Source: Azolla pinnata (Eukaryota > Streptophyta > Polypodiopsida > Salviniales > Salviniaceae). Taken from it: 21,060 bases of DNA. The stretch covers positions 1-21,060 of the forward strand of contig JBBBWG010011136.1 of NCBI GenBank assembly GCA_037176905.1, written 5' to 3'. The notes beneath the pieces are model-generated. The model worked only from the letters and a program-made list of their open reading frames with translations. It was not told where the DNA came from and searched no databases. The translations under genes were made by a program, and so were the position numbers. The first letter of the stretch is position 1. Every line of letters begins with the position of its first letter. This document shows, piece by piece, positions 9,466-20,175 of this stretch.

Positions 9466-12400
9466 ATGCTCGTCGCAGCGCTGCGGCGCCAATCGCCGAA
9501 CCCTCTCTTGCTTCTCCCTTCTCCTCTCAGGCCCTGCTCCTCCTCCTCCTCCTCCTCATCAGATCATCGATCCTCCCTTTCCCGTCTATGGACCTCCATT
9601 GCCGATCTTCAGCAGCAACAGCAGCAGCAGCAGAGCGCCCTTGTCGTTGTCCGGTTTTACTCCTCCAATCGCAAAGATGGCAACGACCCACTTCCTGAGT
9701 CGGAAGAAGTAGCCGAAAAGTCAGCCGCCCACAATGAGGTTTCTTCCGACGGAGGGAAGAGCGGAGAGGGTAAGGTCAAAGCGAAGAAAGAGAAGGCTCA
9801 GGAGGAAGCACCGGCGACCAAGTCTACTTTACCAGGCCTGTGGAAACGCTTCCTCATGAAACCTAAGGAGGTTGTAGAGCCTCCTAAAGAGGTGAAAGGA
9901 TCTAAAGAGAATAAAGAGAGTAAAGAGAGTAAAGAGAGTAAAGAGAGTAAAGAAGCTAAAGATTTGAAAGAGAAAGAGAGCACTGAGACTAAGGAGCTCA
10001 GTGAAGGGAAGGAGATTGTAGAGGTGAAGGATAGCAAGGAGAATGATGATGCAGCTTTAGCGGCAGCTGCCACAAATGCGACTGCTGACAAACGATCTGA
10101 TGCCATTGTTCCTACCTTTGTTCGTTACGAGAAAGTCCGAGAGGTTAGTGACAGCAGTGTCTGCCAAAAACTAAAAGAAAAACCCATGGCTGGTATAGTT
10201 TGCACTTAAGAAGTTTTGAAATCTGTTTGAGATAGTGTCCACCAATCTGGAAAATCTTGATTTTTTAATGAAAACTCAGCCATATATAATTTCTGTTATG
10301 TAAAAAATCTAGCCATCATAGAAGTTTACGTTGAAAATGTACCCTTTGAAGGTTTTGAGTATTGAGATAATACTTTGTTGGATTGTGTTTTTTTATTATT
10401 TTGAGAATTCTCATATATTAAGGAAGTGCATAAATATAGATTGCGTATGCTGCCTTTCTTTGTTTGTAATCCACAAGGTAGGTCACCCTTGATCTATTGT
10501 TCTCATGATGAACAACTCTTTTGCAATAATTAAGAAAGCTCTTAGATTACATTGGAAAGCAGGAGTTATATTCGATTTCCTTCTATTGTTTTGCTTACAT
10601 TGAGTTTCACTTGCACAGCCACATTATTTGCTACTCTGGAGATCTCGATGCACCTGTAGCCACATTATTTGATGAGTGGTCCAGTGAATAGCAGAAAATT
10701 TTGCTGGTAGAATTAAAATATGCTTTTTGGAGATATCACAATGCACCTGTAGTCATTATATAGTTGGCACAGGAACTGGATAGAAACTAAAATCAGGCTC
10801 CCCCTGTACATAATTGCTGATGCAAGCAATCCTGAATGGCCTGGTGATCAGAGAAAATCTCATCGACAGAATGACACATGGAAGACATTGATATGCTTTT
10901 CTAGCGATTGTGTAATCTGTTAGGCTCTCTTTGTACACAATTGTTCATCCAAACAAATGCGAGGAGGCATGAACTCTATGCCATTATATCAACCCAGCAT
11001 CTTGGAGTGATGAACTATCTAGAATTGTTGCTGCAATGATATATCCATGCACTGCTCTGGAAAGTTGATGGCCTTTTCACAGCTTTGTCCATTCAAGTGA
11101 GGTTTGACTTACATGTTTTTACTTCTGTATTTCTGAAACTATCATTAACTATCTGGCAACTGATAGAATATTTGTATATAAGTGATTAGGTATTCGATCA
11201 GCTAAAGATATGTACTATCCCTTCCTAGGAAAATATGTACTAAATCTTGTATGAGCTTGCTCGATCCTATGAGTGCTGTGCATTATTCTTCATGAATAAG
11301 CGACATCCTCAAATCTCCCTAAAACGGAAATTTCTATAGTTAACTCATCTTGTACTGGCTTCCTCTGTACCGTGCAAAATTTCTTGCAATTCACTTTTAG
11401 AAAGGCCTCTTTCCAACTTCAAGGACTCTTGGAATGGTATTGCAGATAAATTAGCATGGTTGGGTATCTGATATATCTCTTGCAGTCTATCTCTAAAGTC
11501 AGTATCAGTCAGCATTTTCAAAAGCACAGAATGTGAAACACACGAAGAATGAAATGGAACTTGACATATATGCATTGAATTGACACTTAAATCGTGAAAC
11601 ATTGTGTTTTAGGAAAGATACTTTCTGTGCTTCTTCCACTTGCTCTAATGTTGAGACAACTTCTATGATGAATTTTCACACTTTCTCTCTCATTCTCAAT
11701 TTTTGCACGTCTATAGGCTTTTCTTCATCTCTCTCTCTCCCTCTCCCTCTTCTGGCTTACCTTTTGCATGACATGAGCATCCTTCTTGCTGTAGTTCTAG
11801 GCCATCTTCTTCTCTCTCTCTCTTATTGAATTTGTTGAAACCAGGAATCTCTCCCTGACTTTTGGCTCCTCCCTGCCCCCTCATACTACCTTCTCTTGTA
11901 TGTAGACATTCATCAATTTGTTGTCATCCCACATGTTGTTTTTCCTTCTATCCTCTTTCAAATTTGCATGATATTCTTCAGCTATTATTTCTTTGCTTCA
12001 CTGCATATCTTTTGTCCTCTGGTTTCTGACTATGAGCCCACGTAAAGCTTTCAACTGTGATGTGTGTGCTTTCTTTTTCATGTTGAATCTCGATGAAAGA
12101 GCAAGCGATCCTCACTTGTTGAATGTTGAATGTATAATCAAACAGTTTTCTGCCTCACTTGTTCATATGATTCGATTGACATGCATACACATGAGAAGTG
12201 TAAGAATAATAGGTATTCAGGATTCTTATGTGTCTAATGTGTGTATCTATATTATGTATGTCATGACAGACCTACGTGTAGATTTATTTAGTATTGACTT
12301 GCAGGTAGAGTTATAATCGTAAACAATTCCTGTATCAACTTAGTATTGCTGGAAGTGAAAAGTTGGCTGTGTATTCCTTGAGTTTCAAATTATGAAGGAT

Positions 12401-15400
12401 AACTAGTACTAACCTCTGCACTCTGATAGTGGAAAATTCTAAATATATGATTTATACAGTTTTTTTCTAATTCATACGATTCTTTCTATGCAAGAAATGA
12501 AGATTCTTGGCTAATGTCTTAAATGGTAAAATACAGGTTCTTATTGTTCCACTGACAGAAAAGCCTGCTTTCCCTGGACTTTATAGAGCTCCTACAGTTA
12601 CGGTAGGTGAATTTTTTTTTGAAACTATCATTTTACTGCGTTTGTTCTTCTTTGATCATGGCGGTTGGTAAAAACGTCTCCTATAATGTGAATTGTGATA
12701 TAGGACTCAAAGTTGGTTGACAAAATCTTAGAGGATAAGGCTGCCGACAAACGTTTTGTAGGTGCATTCCTTTTAAAGGACTCTTCAAAGTTTCGTTCAG
12801 GTGTTCCTTCATCATGGATAAGTGACGCTGAGCCTAAAGAGGAGGATAAACTCAGGGGGGCCTCTCTATACAAACAGCTGTATGAATATGGTACACTTTG
12901 TAAGGTAGGCTAGTGATTCTTGTTTTCCATTTAGTCAGCCTATGGCTGATGTTTTCATTTGATCAAAACACTGATTGGTGAAATGATGTTCCTTTTTTGC
13001 ATATTTGAAGGTAAAGAATGTGACCAGAATGTTCAATCCACCGCAAATTGTTCTACAGGGTCATGTTCGGCTACGATTGACTGGCATAGTGAGTTTCTGA
13101 CATGGAGGTTTTTGATTAATTTAACTTTGTAATATTGATTTCTAAAGCTTTTCTTTTCTTTTCCAGGTTTCTGAAGATCCTTTAGTTGCGTCTGTAGAGT
13201 GGGTCAAGGTTAGTGCTCTGATTTGGATTTGGGAGATGATATGATTTGTTATGCATGTATCTTTATATTTTTGTATAGGCTTTGAATGTTCAAGCTATTC
13301 TGAAACCAGAGAAATCTTGGTAATCTTTATGTGAATCTCGAATCGACAGATTGATTAACCTTATCATTACTTATGATTGCATCATTAGCATTTGTTGATT
13401 CATCACAGGTAGTAATTTGTGTTATGAGTTGAAGATGCTTGTCCGATTCATGCTATATGCTATATATATTTTTTGCAGCTATTCCATCTATTCAACCTTC
13501 TTAATCTCTGCTTTCTTAATTTGTCTCAAATATGTATATCCATTGATTCACATAAATATGTTTACCATAGATGGTTTTAGTGTACGTTTCCTCCATCTGT
13601 CTTAAATATCTATATACAAAGAATGTTTAAATCCCTTTCTCTGCGTCCTGATTCTATGCATTGGTTTCATGCATATATGATTATTTCCATCTGTTTAATT
13701 TCCTTTTCTCACTTGTCACAAATATGTATTGCAATGAACTTCTAATCTCTTTAATGGATCTCTTATAAAGATGGGGTTCATGTGTATATGTTTTAACATC
13801 GATCATGCCACGAGCAATTGTTTCAACATTCAAGGTCTGTTGCTTTTTTATGTTTAGGACAAGCCTTTCGATGCTGAAAATGACGTTCTTAAGGCCACTC
13901 TTCTTGAGGCAATAAGTACCATGCAAAGCCTGATGATGTTGAGTCCTTTCTTCAGGGAGGGGATCAGTCAATTTTTGCAGGTAACCCTACATGCTTTGCA
14001 TGAAATCAAACAGTGTTTTGAACGTTTGTGTATTTTGAATCTATTTAGGTGATGTTACTTACTTTTAGAGTATTTTTGATTTAGAGCGGAGGTTCTTTGT
14101 ATCCGCCTCAAGTTGCCGATTGTGGTATTGGATTGTCAACGGCTGAAGGGACTACCCAGCAACAGGGCTTAGAAGAGCTGGACGTAATCTTCAACTTCCT
14201 TCATGTAAAAATTGCCATTCAAAATGTTCTTGGTACCGAATCTCATATTCTCTGGGAAAAAACGCAGGTCCTGAAGCGCTCAAATATGGCTCTAACACTC
14301 TTAAAGAAAGATCTCGATATTTACAAACTACAGGTCCATTCTTGTTAATGAATTCAGATAACACATTTGGAGAGAGATATCTTTTCAGATTAATGATGTA
14401 GATATCCTTCGGATGCATTTGCTTTCTTTTCCAAATTTTGGCATTCTAGAGCGCTTGATTGGTGACAATTCTGATCTATCTAAACAGGCATCCATTGCAA
14501 AAGCTATTGAAGAGAAAGTTAGTGGAGAACAGCGGCGATTCTTCCTCATGGAGCAATTCAAGGCCATTAAAAAGGTAGCTGTTTGTTAATATGATTGTCA
14601 ATTTAAATGACAATAGCATGTTTATATTTATGCTTTCTGAACAAACTTCACTAATTTAATTAATTTGACAGGAATTAGGGTTGGAGACTGATGATAAGAC
14701 GGCCTTGAGTGGTTAGCATCTTTTATGCTCATATTTGTCTGTATGGTGAAGATTGATGGTGGATGGACATGGTTTTTGAATTATTAACTGTTGACATTCT
14801 GCAGCGAAATATAGAGAGCGCTTGGAGAAACACAAGAGTGGATGTCCTCCTCATGTTCTGCAAGTCATTGAGGAGGAGTTAACTAAGCTTCAGCTCCTCG
14901 AGGCTAGTTCTAGTGAATTTAATGTTACAAGGAATTATCTTGATTGGCTAACTTCCATGCCCTGGGGTCAATACAGGTTAAAAAATTTTCTTTGTGATTG
15001 TTATTTTTCTTATATACATATTTATCTTTGACTCTTACCTTGTTTTGTATGTTTTGAGCAGCAAGGAGAATTTTGATGTTAGGAGGGCACGGAAAATTCT
15101 AGATGAAGATCATTATGGATTAACTGATGTGAAGGAAAGGATCATGGAATTCATCGCTGTGGGAAAGTTGAGGGGAACCGTACAAGGTATTCTGGATTCT
15201 TTTCTGTGTGTACAAAGTGTTTTTTAATCGTGCAGTTATTCTTCTAAGTTCTCAGTACAAAGTTGAGGGGAACCCTACGCTGTATTCTTTTAAGGAGAGG
15301 TAAGCGTGAGAGGCAGCAATTATTACTAAAGAACACAGGGATGAAGTACAGAAGCAGGACTGTAGAGAGAGAGAGAGAGAGAGTCTGATTTGGTGTGTAC

Positions 15401-18400
15401 CTAGCCGCCTTAAGTTGGTGCACAAAAGAAAATGCTTGTATACTTGGGAAGTTCGCATTACAATAAGAGTTGCTGAGCCAAAGTGAACAATGTGTTCATA
15501 CATATGAATAATGACTGGATTTTTGAACTAGAGGCCTTTACACCCAATATTTTTGATACTTTTGTTTGTGAAAATTGTTTTCTTAATGTTGTTGCTCTGG
15601 TATATCTCAGCAATGACACTGGTAATAATTTCTGGATGTCAATGTCTTGAATAGAATTTTTTGGGTTTATGATTGTTCCGGTGTATTAAGCTGAGTAGGT
15701 AAACTGTAAGCTGAAATACCTTATAAGATTCTTGAATCATATACCTACAAACATTTACAGGTAAAATAATCTGCTTGTCTGGACCTCCTGGTGTTGGCAA
15801 GACCAGCATTGGAAAGTCAATAGCTACAGCATTGAATCGAAAATTCTTCCGCTTCTCTGTTGGAGGGTTGAGTGATGTGGCGGAGATCAAGGTCCTTTGT
15901 ATGAATTGTATCTGTTTCATTTTGGAGAACAATAATATTTATTATTTGTATTGCAAAGTCTTGATGTGTTTGTGTTCCTTATATCATTATTCAGGGACAT
16001 CGAAGGACATATGTCGGTGCCATGCCTGGAAAGATGGTTCAATGCTTAAAGGCAACAGAGACAGCTAATCCTCTCGTACTTATTGATGAAATTGATAAGG
16101 TACAATCTGTCGATATAGTACATTTCATATTTGTTCAGAAACATGTTAAAAGTTAAACCATGTTGGATGTAGTTGGGCCGAGGACATGCGGGTGATCCTG
16201 CTAGTGCACTTTTAGAGTTGCTGGATCCAGAACAGAATGCCAATTTTTTAGATCATTACCTAGATGTTCCAATCGATTTGTCAAAAGTAAGCATTTCACA
16301 ATAAAAACTGACAAAGGAAGGCTGAGCTCATGCTAACAAGTGGGAAAATTTCACTATGTCAGGTATTGTTTGTATGCACAGCAAATGTGATTGAGACGAT
16401 ACCAGGACCATTACTGGATCGTATGGAGATCATTCGACTTGTTGGATATATAAGTGATGAGAAGATGCACATTGCTCGAGACTATCTGGAGCCGGCTGCA
16501 CGATCGGGATGTGGCATAAAACCAGAGCAAGTATGTGTGCTACTTCCTTCTTTCCTTGGGTTTCTTATTTGTATCGTAACGTTTTTTTGATCTTCTTAAC
16601 TCTTTCACGTCTTTCTATAGGCTATGATAACGGAGGGTGCATTACATGTTCTGATTGAGACATACTGTCGTGAGGCTGGAGTCCGGAACCTTCAGAAACA
16701 GATAGAAAAGATCTATAGGAAGGTCTGTGTTCGGCATAAGGGTTTTAATGTGTTACATTCTAGGAAGCGTTGGTTTTTCTTCTGTTTCACTGTTTTTATA
16801 TTATATTTGTTCTTGTCAAGCAGATTGCTTTCAAACTTGTCACGAAGGACGCAGAAATTCGTGAGAAGATGAAGGTTGTGGTTGTTCCCACTGAATTGGA
16901 TAAAAATGAGACAGAATCAATTGTTGGTAAGCAAGAGGAGCGGTTGGAGGAAGCTGTTGAGGCAGAGGGAGAACTTAAAGAACCTTCAGTGCCATCTGCA
17001 GAGATCGTCTCAGAGGTAATTGTAGATGAAGCAGATACATTATCTGGTGAACTGGCTGACGTGGGGAAGGAGCTGGAGTCAGAATGCAAGGAAGAACCTG
17101 TAGTGTCAGAGAAGGTACATGGCATTTAGGTTAATGATGAATTTATCTGTTGCTTCTTTGCTAGCAGAATGAAATTTAAACTTGGATTTGCAGGTGGAAG
17201 AGAAGACTTCCCAGGAAGTTGTTAAAGATACCAACGTGACAACCAAAGAAGTTGAAGCACAGGAACAATCATTTTCAGCAGATCAAAGCAATGAAACAAG
17301 CTCAGGGCAGGTTAGTTATAGGTGTAGGAGCAAATATGATGTTTATTAGTGTCTGGTTGTGAAAATAAAAGGAGGTTTGAATCACCTATACACCTTTATG
17401 AGCATGATGCTACTTTAAGTGCTTGGATCTGCAGGCGGAAGAAGAAAATAAAGAAATTGAAGATGCAAACAAAGATACTGAACCAAAGATACAATCCCTC
17501 CAAGAAGAAAATAGAGAAACCGAAGATGCAAACAAAGATACTGAACCAAAGGAACAATTGCTTTCAGGAGATCAAAGCGATGAAACAAGCTCAAAGCAGG
17601 TTAGTTGCAGGAATAAGAGTAAAATCTAGCATAGGTTTCAGTTACAAAAATAAAAAGAAACATATGGTCTAATGCATCTTGTTCAATAGAACGATGAGAA
17701 CTGGAACAGAAAGTTTATATTGATTTTCATGTATTATGGAAGGCATGGTTTGCTTGAGGAACATCTCTGGTGATCTAATTAGACTATTGCATTTTATGCA
17801 GAATATATTATGGTAGTGTAAGGTTAGTTTGTTTTCTTTCATGTAAGTCTGCATTTTTATGTTTGCAATTTGAAAATATCTGATAATGGGCTCAAGGCAA
17901 TCCTGTGCGTCTAGTTATTTCATCTATTAGATAGCTGAGAGTCTGCGTTATCAAAATATTGTATTAATTGTCTATGAAAATCGGTAAATTCAGTGATAAT
18001 ATTATGTGGTTGATACTGCTATAGTGTAAAAAGCTTTGTAACTGATAAATTTCTATATATGGTTGGGGATCTTGGTCGTATCCAATATTTTTTTCTTTCC
18101 TTGTGATTGTGTAGTCCAACATTTATGTAGATAGTATGCTGTTTGCAGAACCATGCATAGTCTTGATACCGTGGTAGTCTTCATACCGTGATATGTATGG
18201 TAGGATACTGCCAGGTTTAAAGTGGCATAGAAGATAGTCAAGCTTATAGAGTTTAATGATGATGGAAAGCAGAATTTCTTCTAAGCTCTAGATTGCCATT
18301 ATTAGAACTCTGTAACTGTTCAATATTTATTGAATCAATACATGTCAAAGTTTCTAGGGATTTAAGTTTTAAAAATTTTTATTTGCAGTAAAGTTTTTGG

Positions 18401-19470
18401 TACTAAAAGCTCCAAGCTATTTGTTCTTCAATCTCACAGGAAACTACAGTGGAGGAGCCATCGATGGATGAAACACTAAAAGGTGTACCAAAGATAATTG
18501 TGGACGAATCGAACCTTTCAGAATATGTGGGAAACGCAGTTTTCCAAAGTGATCGTTTATATGATCAGACACCAGTTGGAGTTGTTATGGGTCTAGCTTG
18601 GACTGCAATGGGGGGTTCTACTCTCTATGTTGAGACTACCTGCATAGATGAAGGAGAAGGAAAGGGTTCCCTCCAGTTAACTGGTCAGCTTGGAGATGTA
18701 ATGAAGGAGAGTGCGTCCATAGCGCATACAGTTTCAAGAGCTATATTGCGAGAGAAAGATCCTTCAAATCCATTCTTTCGGAATACGAGTTTACATCTTC
18801 ATGTTCCAGCTGGAGCTACACCGAAAGATGGGCCAAGTGCCGGATGTACAATGATCACATCACTGCTGTCAGTTGCAATGAACAAGCCTGTTAAGAAGGA
18901 TGTTGCAATGACTGGCGAAGTCACCTTGACCGGACGGATATTACCAATTGGAGGGGTATGCATGCCCTACCAAAAAATAATCTTTCCTTTCCTTTTAGGT
19001 TCAGTTTGCCTGGTTTTTATAATATATATATATTACTGGCGGAGAAACCTATGTCAAAAATTCAAATGTGAGGGGTCGAGGGGCTTATGAATAATGTGTC
19101 TTAAAAGCATTCTGTTTCTCCTCAACTAATGAGGTATATAACAGCTGGAAAACCTAGATGTGAGGAAGGAAACTGGGAAAAAATGAATTTGGGTTCTAAC
19201 GCCAACCAATAGTAGAGTGTTTTTGACTCCAGTATCGATCTTTGTATGTGCCAGGTGAAGGAGAAGACAATTGCTGCGAGGCGGAGTGGAGTTAAGGTTC
19301 TCATTTTTCCAAAGGCCAACAAACCTGATTTTGAGGAGTTATTGCCCCATGTGAGGGAAGGCTTTGAGGTGAAATTCGTTGAGCATTACAAGGAGATCTA
19401 TAGTATAGCTTTCGGGGAAGAACAGGAAGAGATGAAGACAGATGATTCGTCCCCAGCTGAAAAGGAGTGA
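9466..19470 (+). CDS. LON1: Mitochondrial-type Lon protease (LON1-like), 22 exons
   Basis: Exons: 9466-10143, 12537-12602, 12704-12904, 13011-13088, 13167-13208, 13858-13980, 14085-14183, 14268-14333, 14488-14574, 14672-14711, 14805-14976, 15062-15186, 15761-15891, 15995-16099, 16173-16286, 16363-16530, 16621-16722, 16824-17114, 17194-17310, 17435-17599, 18440-18955, 19255-19470; all introns GT-AG, 18 of 21 in phase 0; 1233 aa. Lon is a ring-shaped ATP-dependent protease that removes damaged matrix proteins. Residues 1-65 form an Arg/Ser-rich presequence ending in RFY|SS, an R-3 type cleavage site. A Lys/Glu-rich spacer (about 70-210) precedes the Lon N domain (from about 220). The AAA+ domain has Walker [10 protein letters not shown] (Lys606), Walker [10 protein letters not shown] (Asp667, Glu668) and sensor-1 VLFVCTANV. 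An acidic linker (about 808-1006) precedes the S16 protease domain with Ser1123 in PKDGPSAGC and Lys1166 in VKEK, the catalytic dyad at the same 43-residue spacing as in E. coli Lon. Arabidopsis LON1 is about 940 aa; the extra length is in the spacer and linker. Confidence 0.95.
9538..9633 (+). repeat. Ser and Gln codon microsatellites in the Lon presequence
   Basis: TCC/TCA codons at 9538-9561 give eight serines (residues 25-32), and CAG/CAA codons at 9610-9633 give eight glutamines (residues 49-56). Both lie before the predicted cleavage site after Tyr65, so they would be removed on import and are free to vary in length. Confidence 0.9.
9904..9957 (+). repeat. 9-bp tandem repeat coding Lys-Glu-Ser
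   Basis: AAAGAG(A/A)(G/A)T-type units repeat at 9-bp pitch: KEN, four perfect KES units (9913-9948), then KEA. The frame is kept and similar degenerate triplets continue to about 10010. The repeat lies in the charged spacer between the presequence and the Lon N domain, a position with no such repeat in Arabidopsis LON1 as I recall it. It explains part of the extra protein length. Confidence 0.92.
10144..12536 (+). other. Lon intron 1 (2393 nt)
   Basis: The donor GAG|GTTAGT ends the spacer exon and ATACAG|GTT opens the N domain. Inside are small local duplications (GCCACATTATTTG at 10618-10630 and 10659-10671; GGAGAT..-ATGCACCTGTAG at 10638-10659 and 10729-10752), two CT-rich runs (about 11728-11750 and 11808-11825) and a minus-strand open frame at 11345-11602 that I do not recognise. 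No transposon ends are evident. Confidence 0.8.
11345..11602 (-). other. Unrecognised minus-strand open frame inside Lon intron 1
   Basis: An ATG-started frame of 85 codons on the minus strand has a mixed, charged composition (for example [17 protein letters not shown] and [15 protein letters not shown]) that looks more like real protein than the Ile/Phe-rich frames around it. I do not recognise a family and I see no promoter or introns. It may be a captured fragment of another gene or chance. Confidence 0.15.
13209..13857 (+). other. Lon intron 5 (649 nt)
   Basis: AT-rich intron with weak internal similarity: CAAATATGTAT..(A)AAGATGG/ATAGATGG..GTGTA-like blocks occur at about 13528-13590 and 13727-13795, suggesting an old duplication of roughly 200 bp. 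No coding sequence seen. Confidence 0.5.
14184..14267 (+). other. Stop-free 84-nt Lon intron 7 (exitron-like)
   Basis: The intron between GAC|GTAATC and AACGCAG|GTC is 84 nt, a multiple of three, has no in-frame stop, and both neighbours are in phase 0. If retained, the protein would gain 28 residues between EELD and VLKRSN in the N domain. The family alignment (EELDVHKRL in Arabidopsis) shows that the spliced form is the normal one. Confidence 0.85.
15164..15287 (+). repeat. Duplicated 3' end of Lon exon 12 inside intron 12
   Basis: The exon end and donor at 15164-15192 (AAAGTTGAGGGGAACC then GTACAAG|GTATTC) are echoed at 15259-15287 (AAAGTTGAGGGGAACCC, TACGCT, GTATTC), about 95 bp downstream. 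The copy keeps a GTATTC donor-like site. Use of it would carry an in-frame stop at 15225-15227 into the message. Confidence 0.8.
15187..15760 (+). other. Lon intron 12 (574 nt)
   Basis: Contains the duplicated exon end described separately and a GA run at 15365-15383. The acceptor ACATTTACAG at 15760 opens the Walker A exon. No other feature seen. Confidence 0.85.
15365..15383 (+). repeat. (GA)n microsatellite
   Basis: An uninterrupted GA dinucleotide run of about 19 bp inside Lon intron 12. Confidence 0.9.
17194..17650 (+). repeat. Tandemly duplicated Lon exon plus intron (exons 19 and 20)
   Basis: Exon 19 ends [10 protein letters not shown] followed by GTTAGTTATAGG; exon 20 ends [10 protein letters not shown] followed by GTTAGTTGCAGG, exactly 289 bp later. 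Similarity extends into the introns that follow (both continue with AAAATAAAA-containing sequence about 50 bp on). Exon 20 also has an internal 63-bp duplication: [10 protein letters not shown] is coded at 17459-17488 and again at 17522-17551. Both exons are 3n long with phase-0 ends, so either may be skipped without loss of frame. Confidence 0.85.
17600..18439 (+). other. Lon intron 20 (840 nt)
   Basis: AT-rich intron between the acidic linker and the protease domain. A short echo (CTTGATACCGTGGTAGT followed by CTTCATACCGTGATA near 18160-18192) is the only structure I see. No coding sequence recognised. Confidence 0.8.
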
Positions 19471-19578
19471 AAAAATCACAAAAGCCACTCGAAGTCGTTT
19501 TAACAAATTTGTATTCTAGCGATTCACAGTACAAAAATCCCCACATTAGGCGGTTTGCCCTTCATCTCTCCCTTTCAA

Positions 19579-19673
19579 AAATCAACTGGGTAAATTTCAG
19601 TTATTGCTGGAAATAAGCTGGGTAAAATTCAGTTAATGCTGGAAATCAACCGGGTAAGTTCAGTTACTGCTGG
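19579..19673 (+). repeat. 32-bp minisatellite, three units, 3' of the Lon gene
   Basis: Units lie at 19579-19610, 19611-19642 and 19643-19673. Each has the form AAATNA(A/G)C(T/C)GGGTAA followed by TTCAGTTA(T/A/C)TGCTGG. They begin about 110 bp after the Lon stop codon, so they are probably in the 3' UTR or just beyond it. Confidence 0.9.
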
Positions 19674-20175
19674 TTTTCCGATCTTAATTCGGTTATCGGA
19701 ATTTTCGCATACCAGTCACTAGAGTGAGGTAAAGGTTAGCCCAATCAAACAGTACATTGTATGTATGTGTCAAATTAACTTCCAATTCCTTGGTAATGGA
19801 AGCAAAATGCATAAAGTCAACAAAAGTCAGTCACATTTAACTACAGCATTGGGTATACTGTATCAATCTAAACATCGATTCGTTGGTAATGGAAAGCAAA
19901 TGGTGTTTTTGTCTCTCTTTGACATTATGGTCAATGCTGTCTAGCGGTATGGTGCGTTTCATAACTGTGCTTTACCTAGTTTTGGTTGCAAACAGAATCC
20001 ATCTCTGCTGCTTTTGCTTTGTGTTTTAGTTTGACGACGTAGTTTTTGACAAATGTTGGACAGAACTCAGATTTTGGATTGAAAAGTAGGATTGTTTTTT
20101 TTCTTTCCGTTGAGCGTTTTAGATCCGCGGTAGATTAGATTTTGCTGCCTTCTTGCAGTGTTTTGCTCAGCAGCC
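19674..20175. other. Intergenic sequence after the Lon gene
   Basis: AT-rich, no coding sequence or mobile element recognised. The Lon transcript must end in or before this stretch, but I cannot fix the poly(A) site. Confidence 0.5.

Noticed and set aside
9341-9712. Alternative frames starting upstream of the Lon start (9341 and 9426)
   Set aside because: They lie in other frames than the Lon domains and give low-complexity products; the 9466 start yields a classical presequence with an RFY|SS cleavage site.
9798-10106. Minus-strand Ser/Leu-rich frame
   Set aside because: It is the antisense of the Lys/Glu/Ser repeat in Lon exon 1; repeated AAAGAG triplets leave the opposite strand open.
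12628-12873. Minus-strand 81-codon frame over Lon exon 3
   Set aside because: The plus strand carries the conserved Lon N-domain sequence ([10 protein letters not shown]) with fitting splice sites; the antisense frame is a shadow.
16796-17125. Minus-strand Ser/Thr-rich frame
   Set aside because: Antisense of the acidic linker exon 18, open only because of the Glu-rich codons on the coding strand.
4230-19470. Functional link between the GAUT and Lon genes
   Set aside because: They share a strand but have separate promoters, a 1.7-kb gap and unrelated cellular roles; neighbouring plant genes are usually independent.
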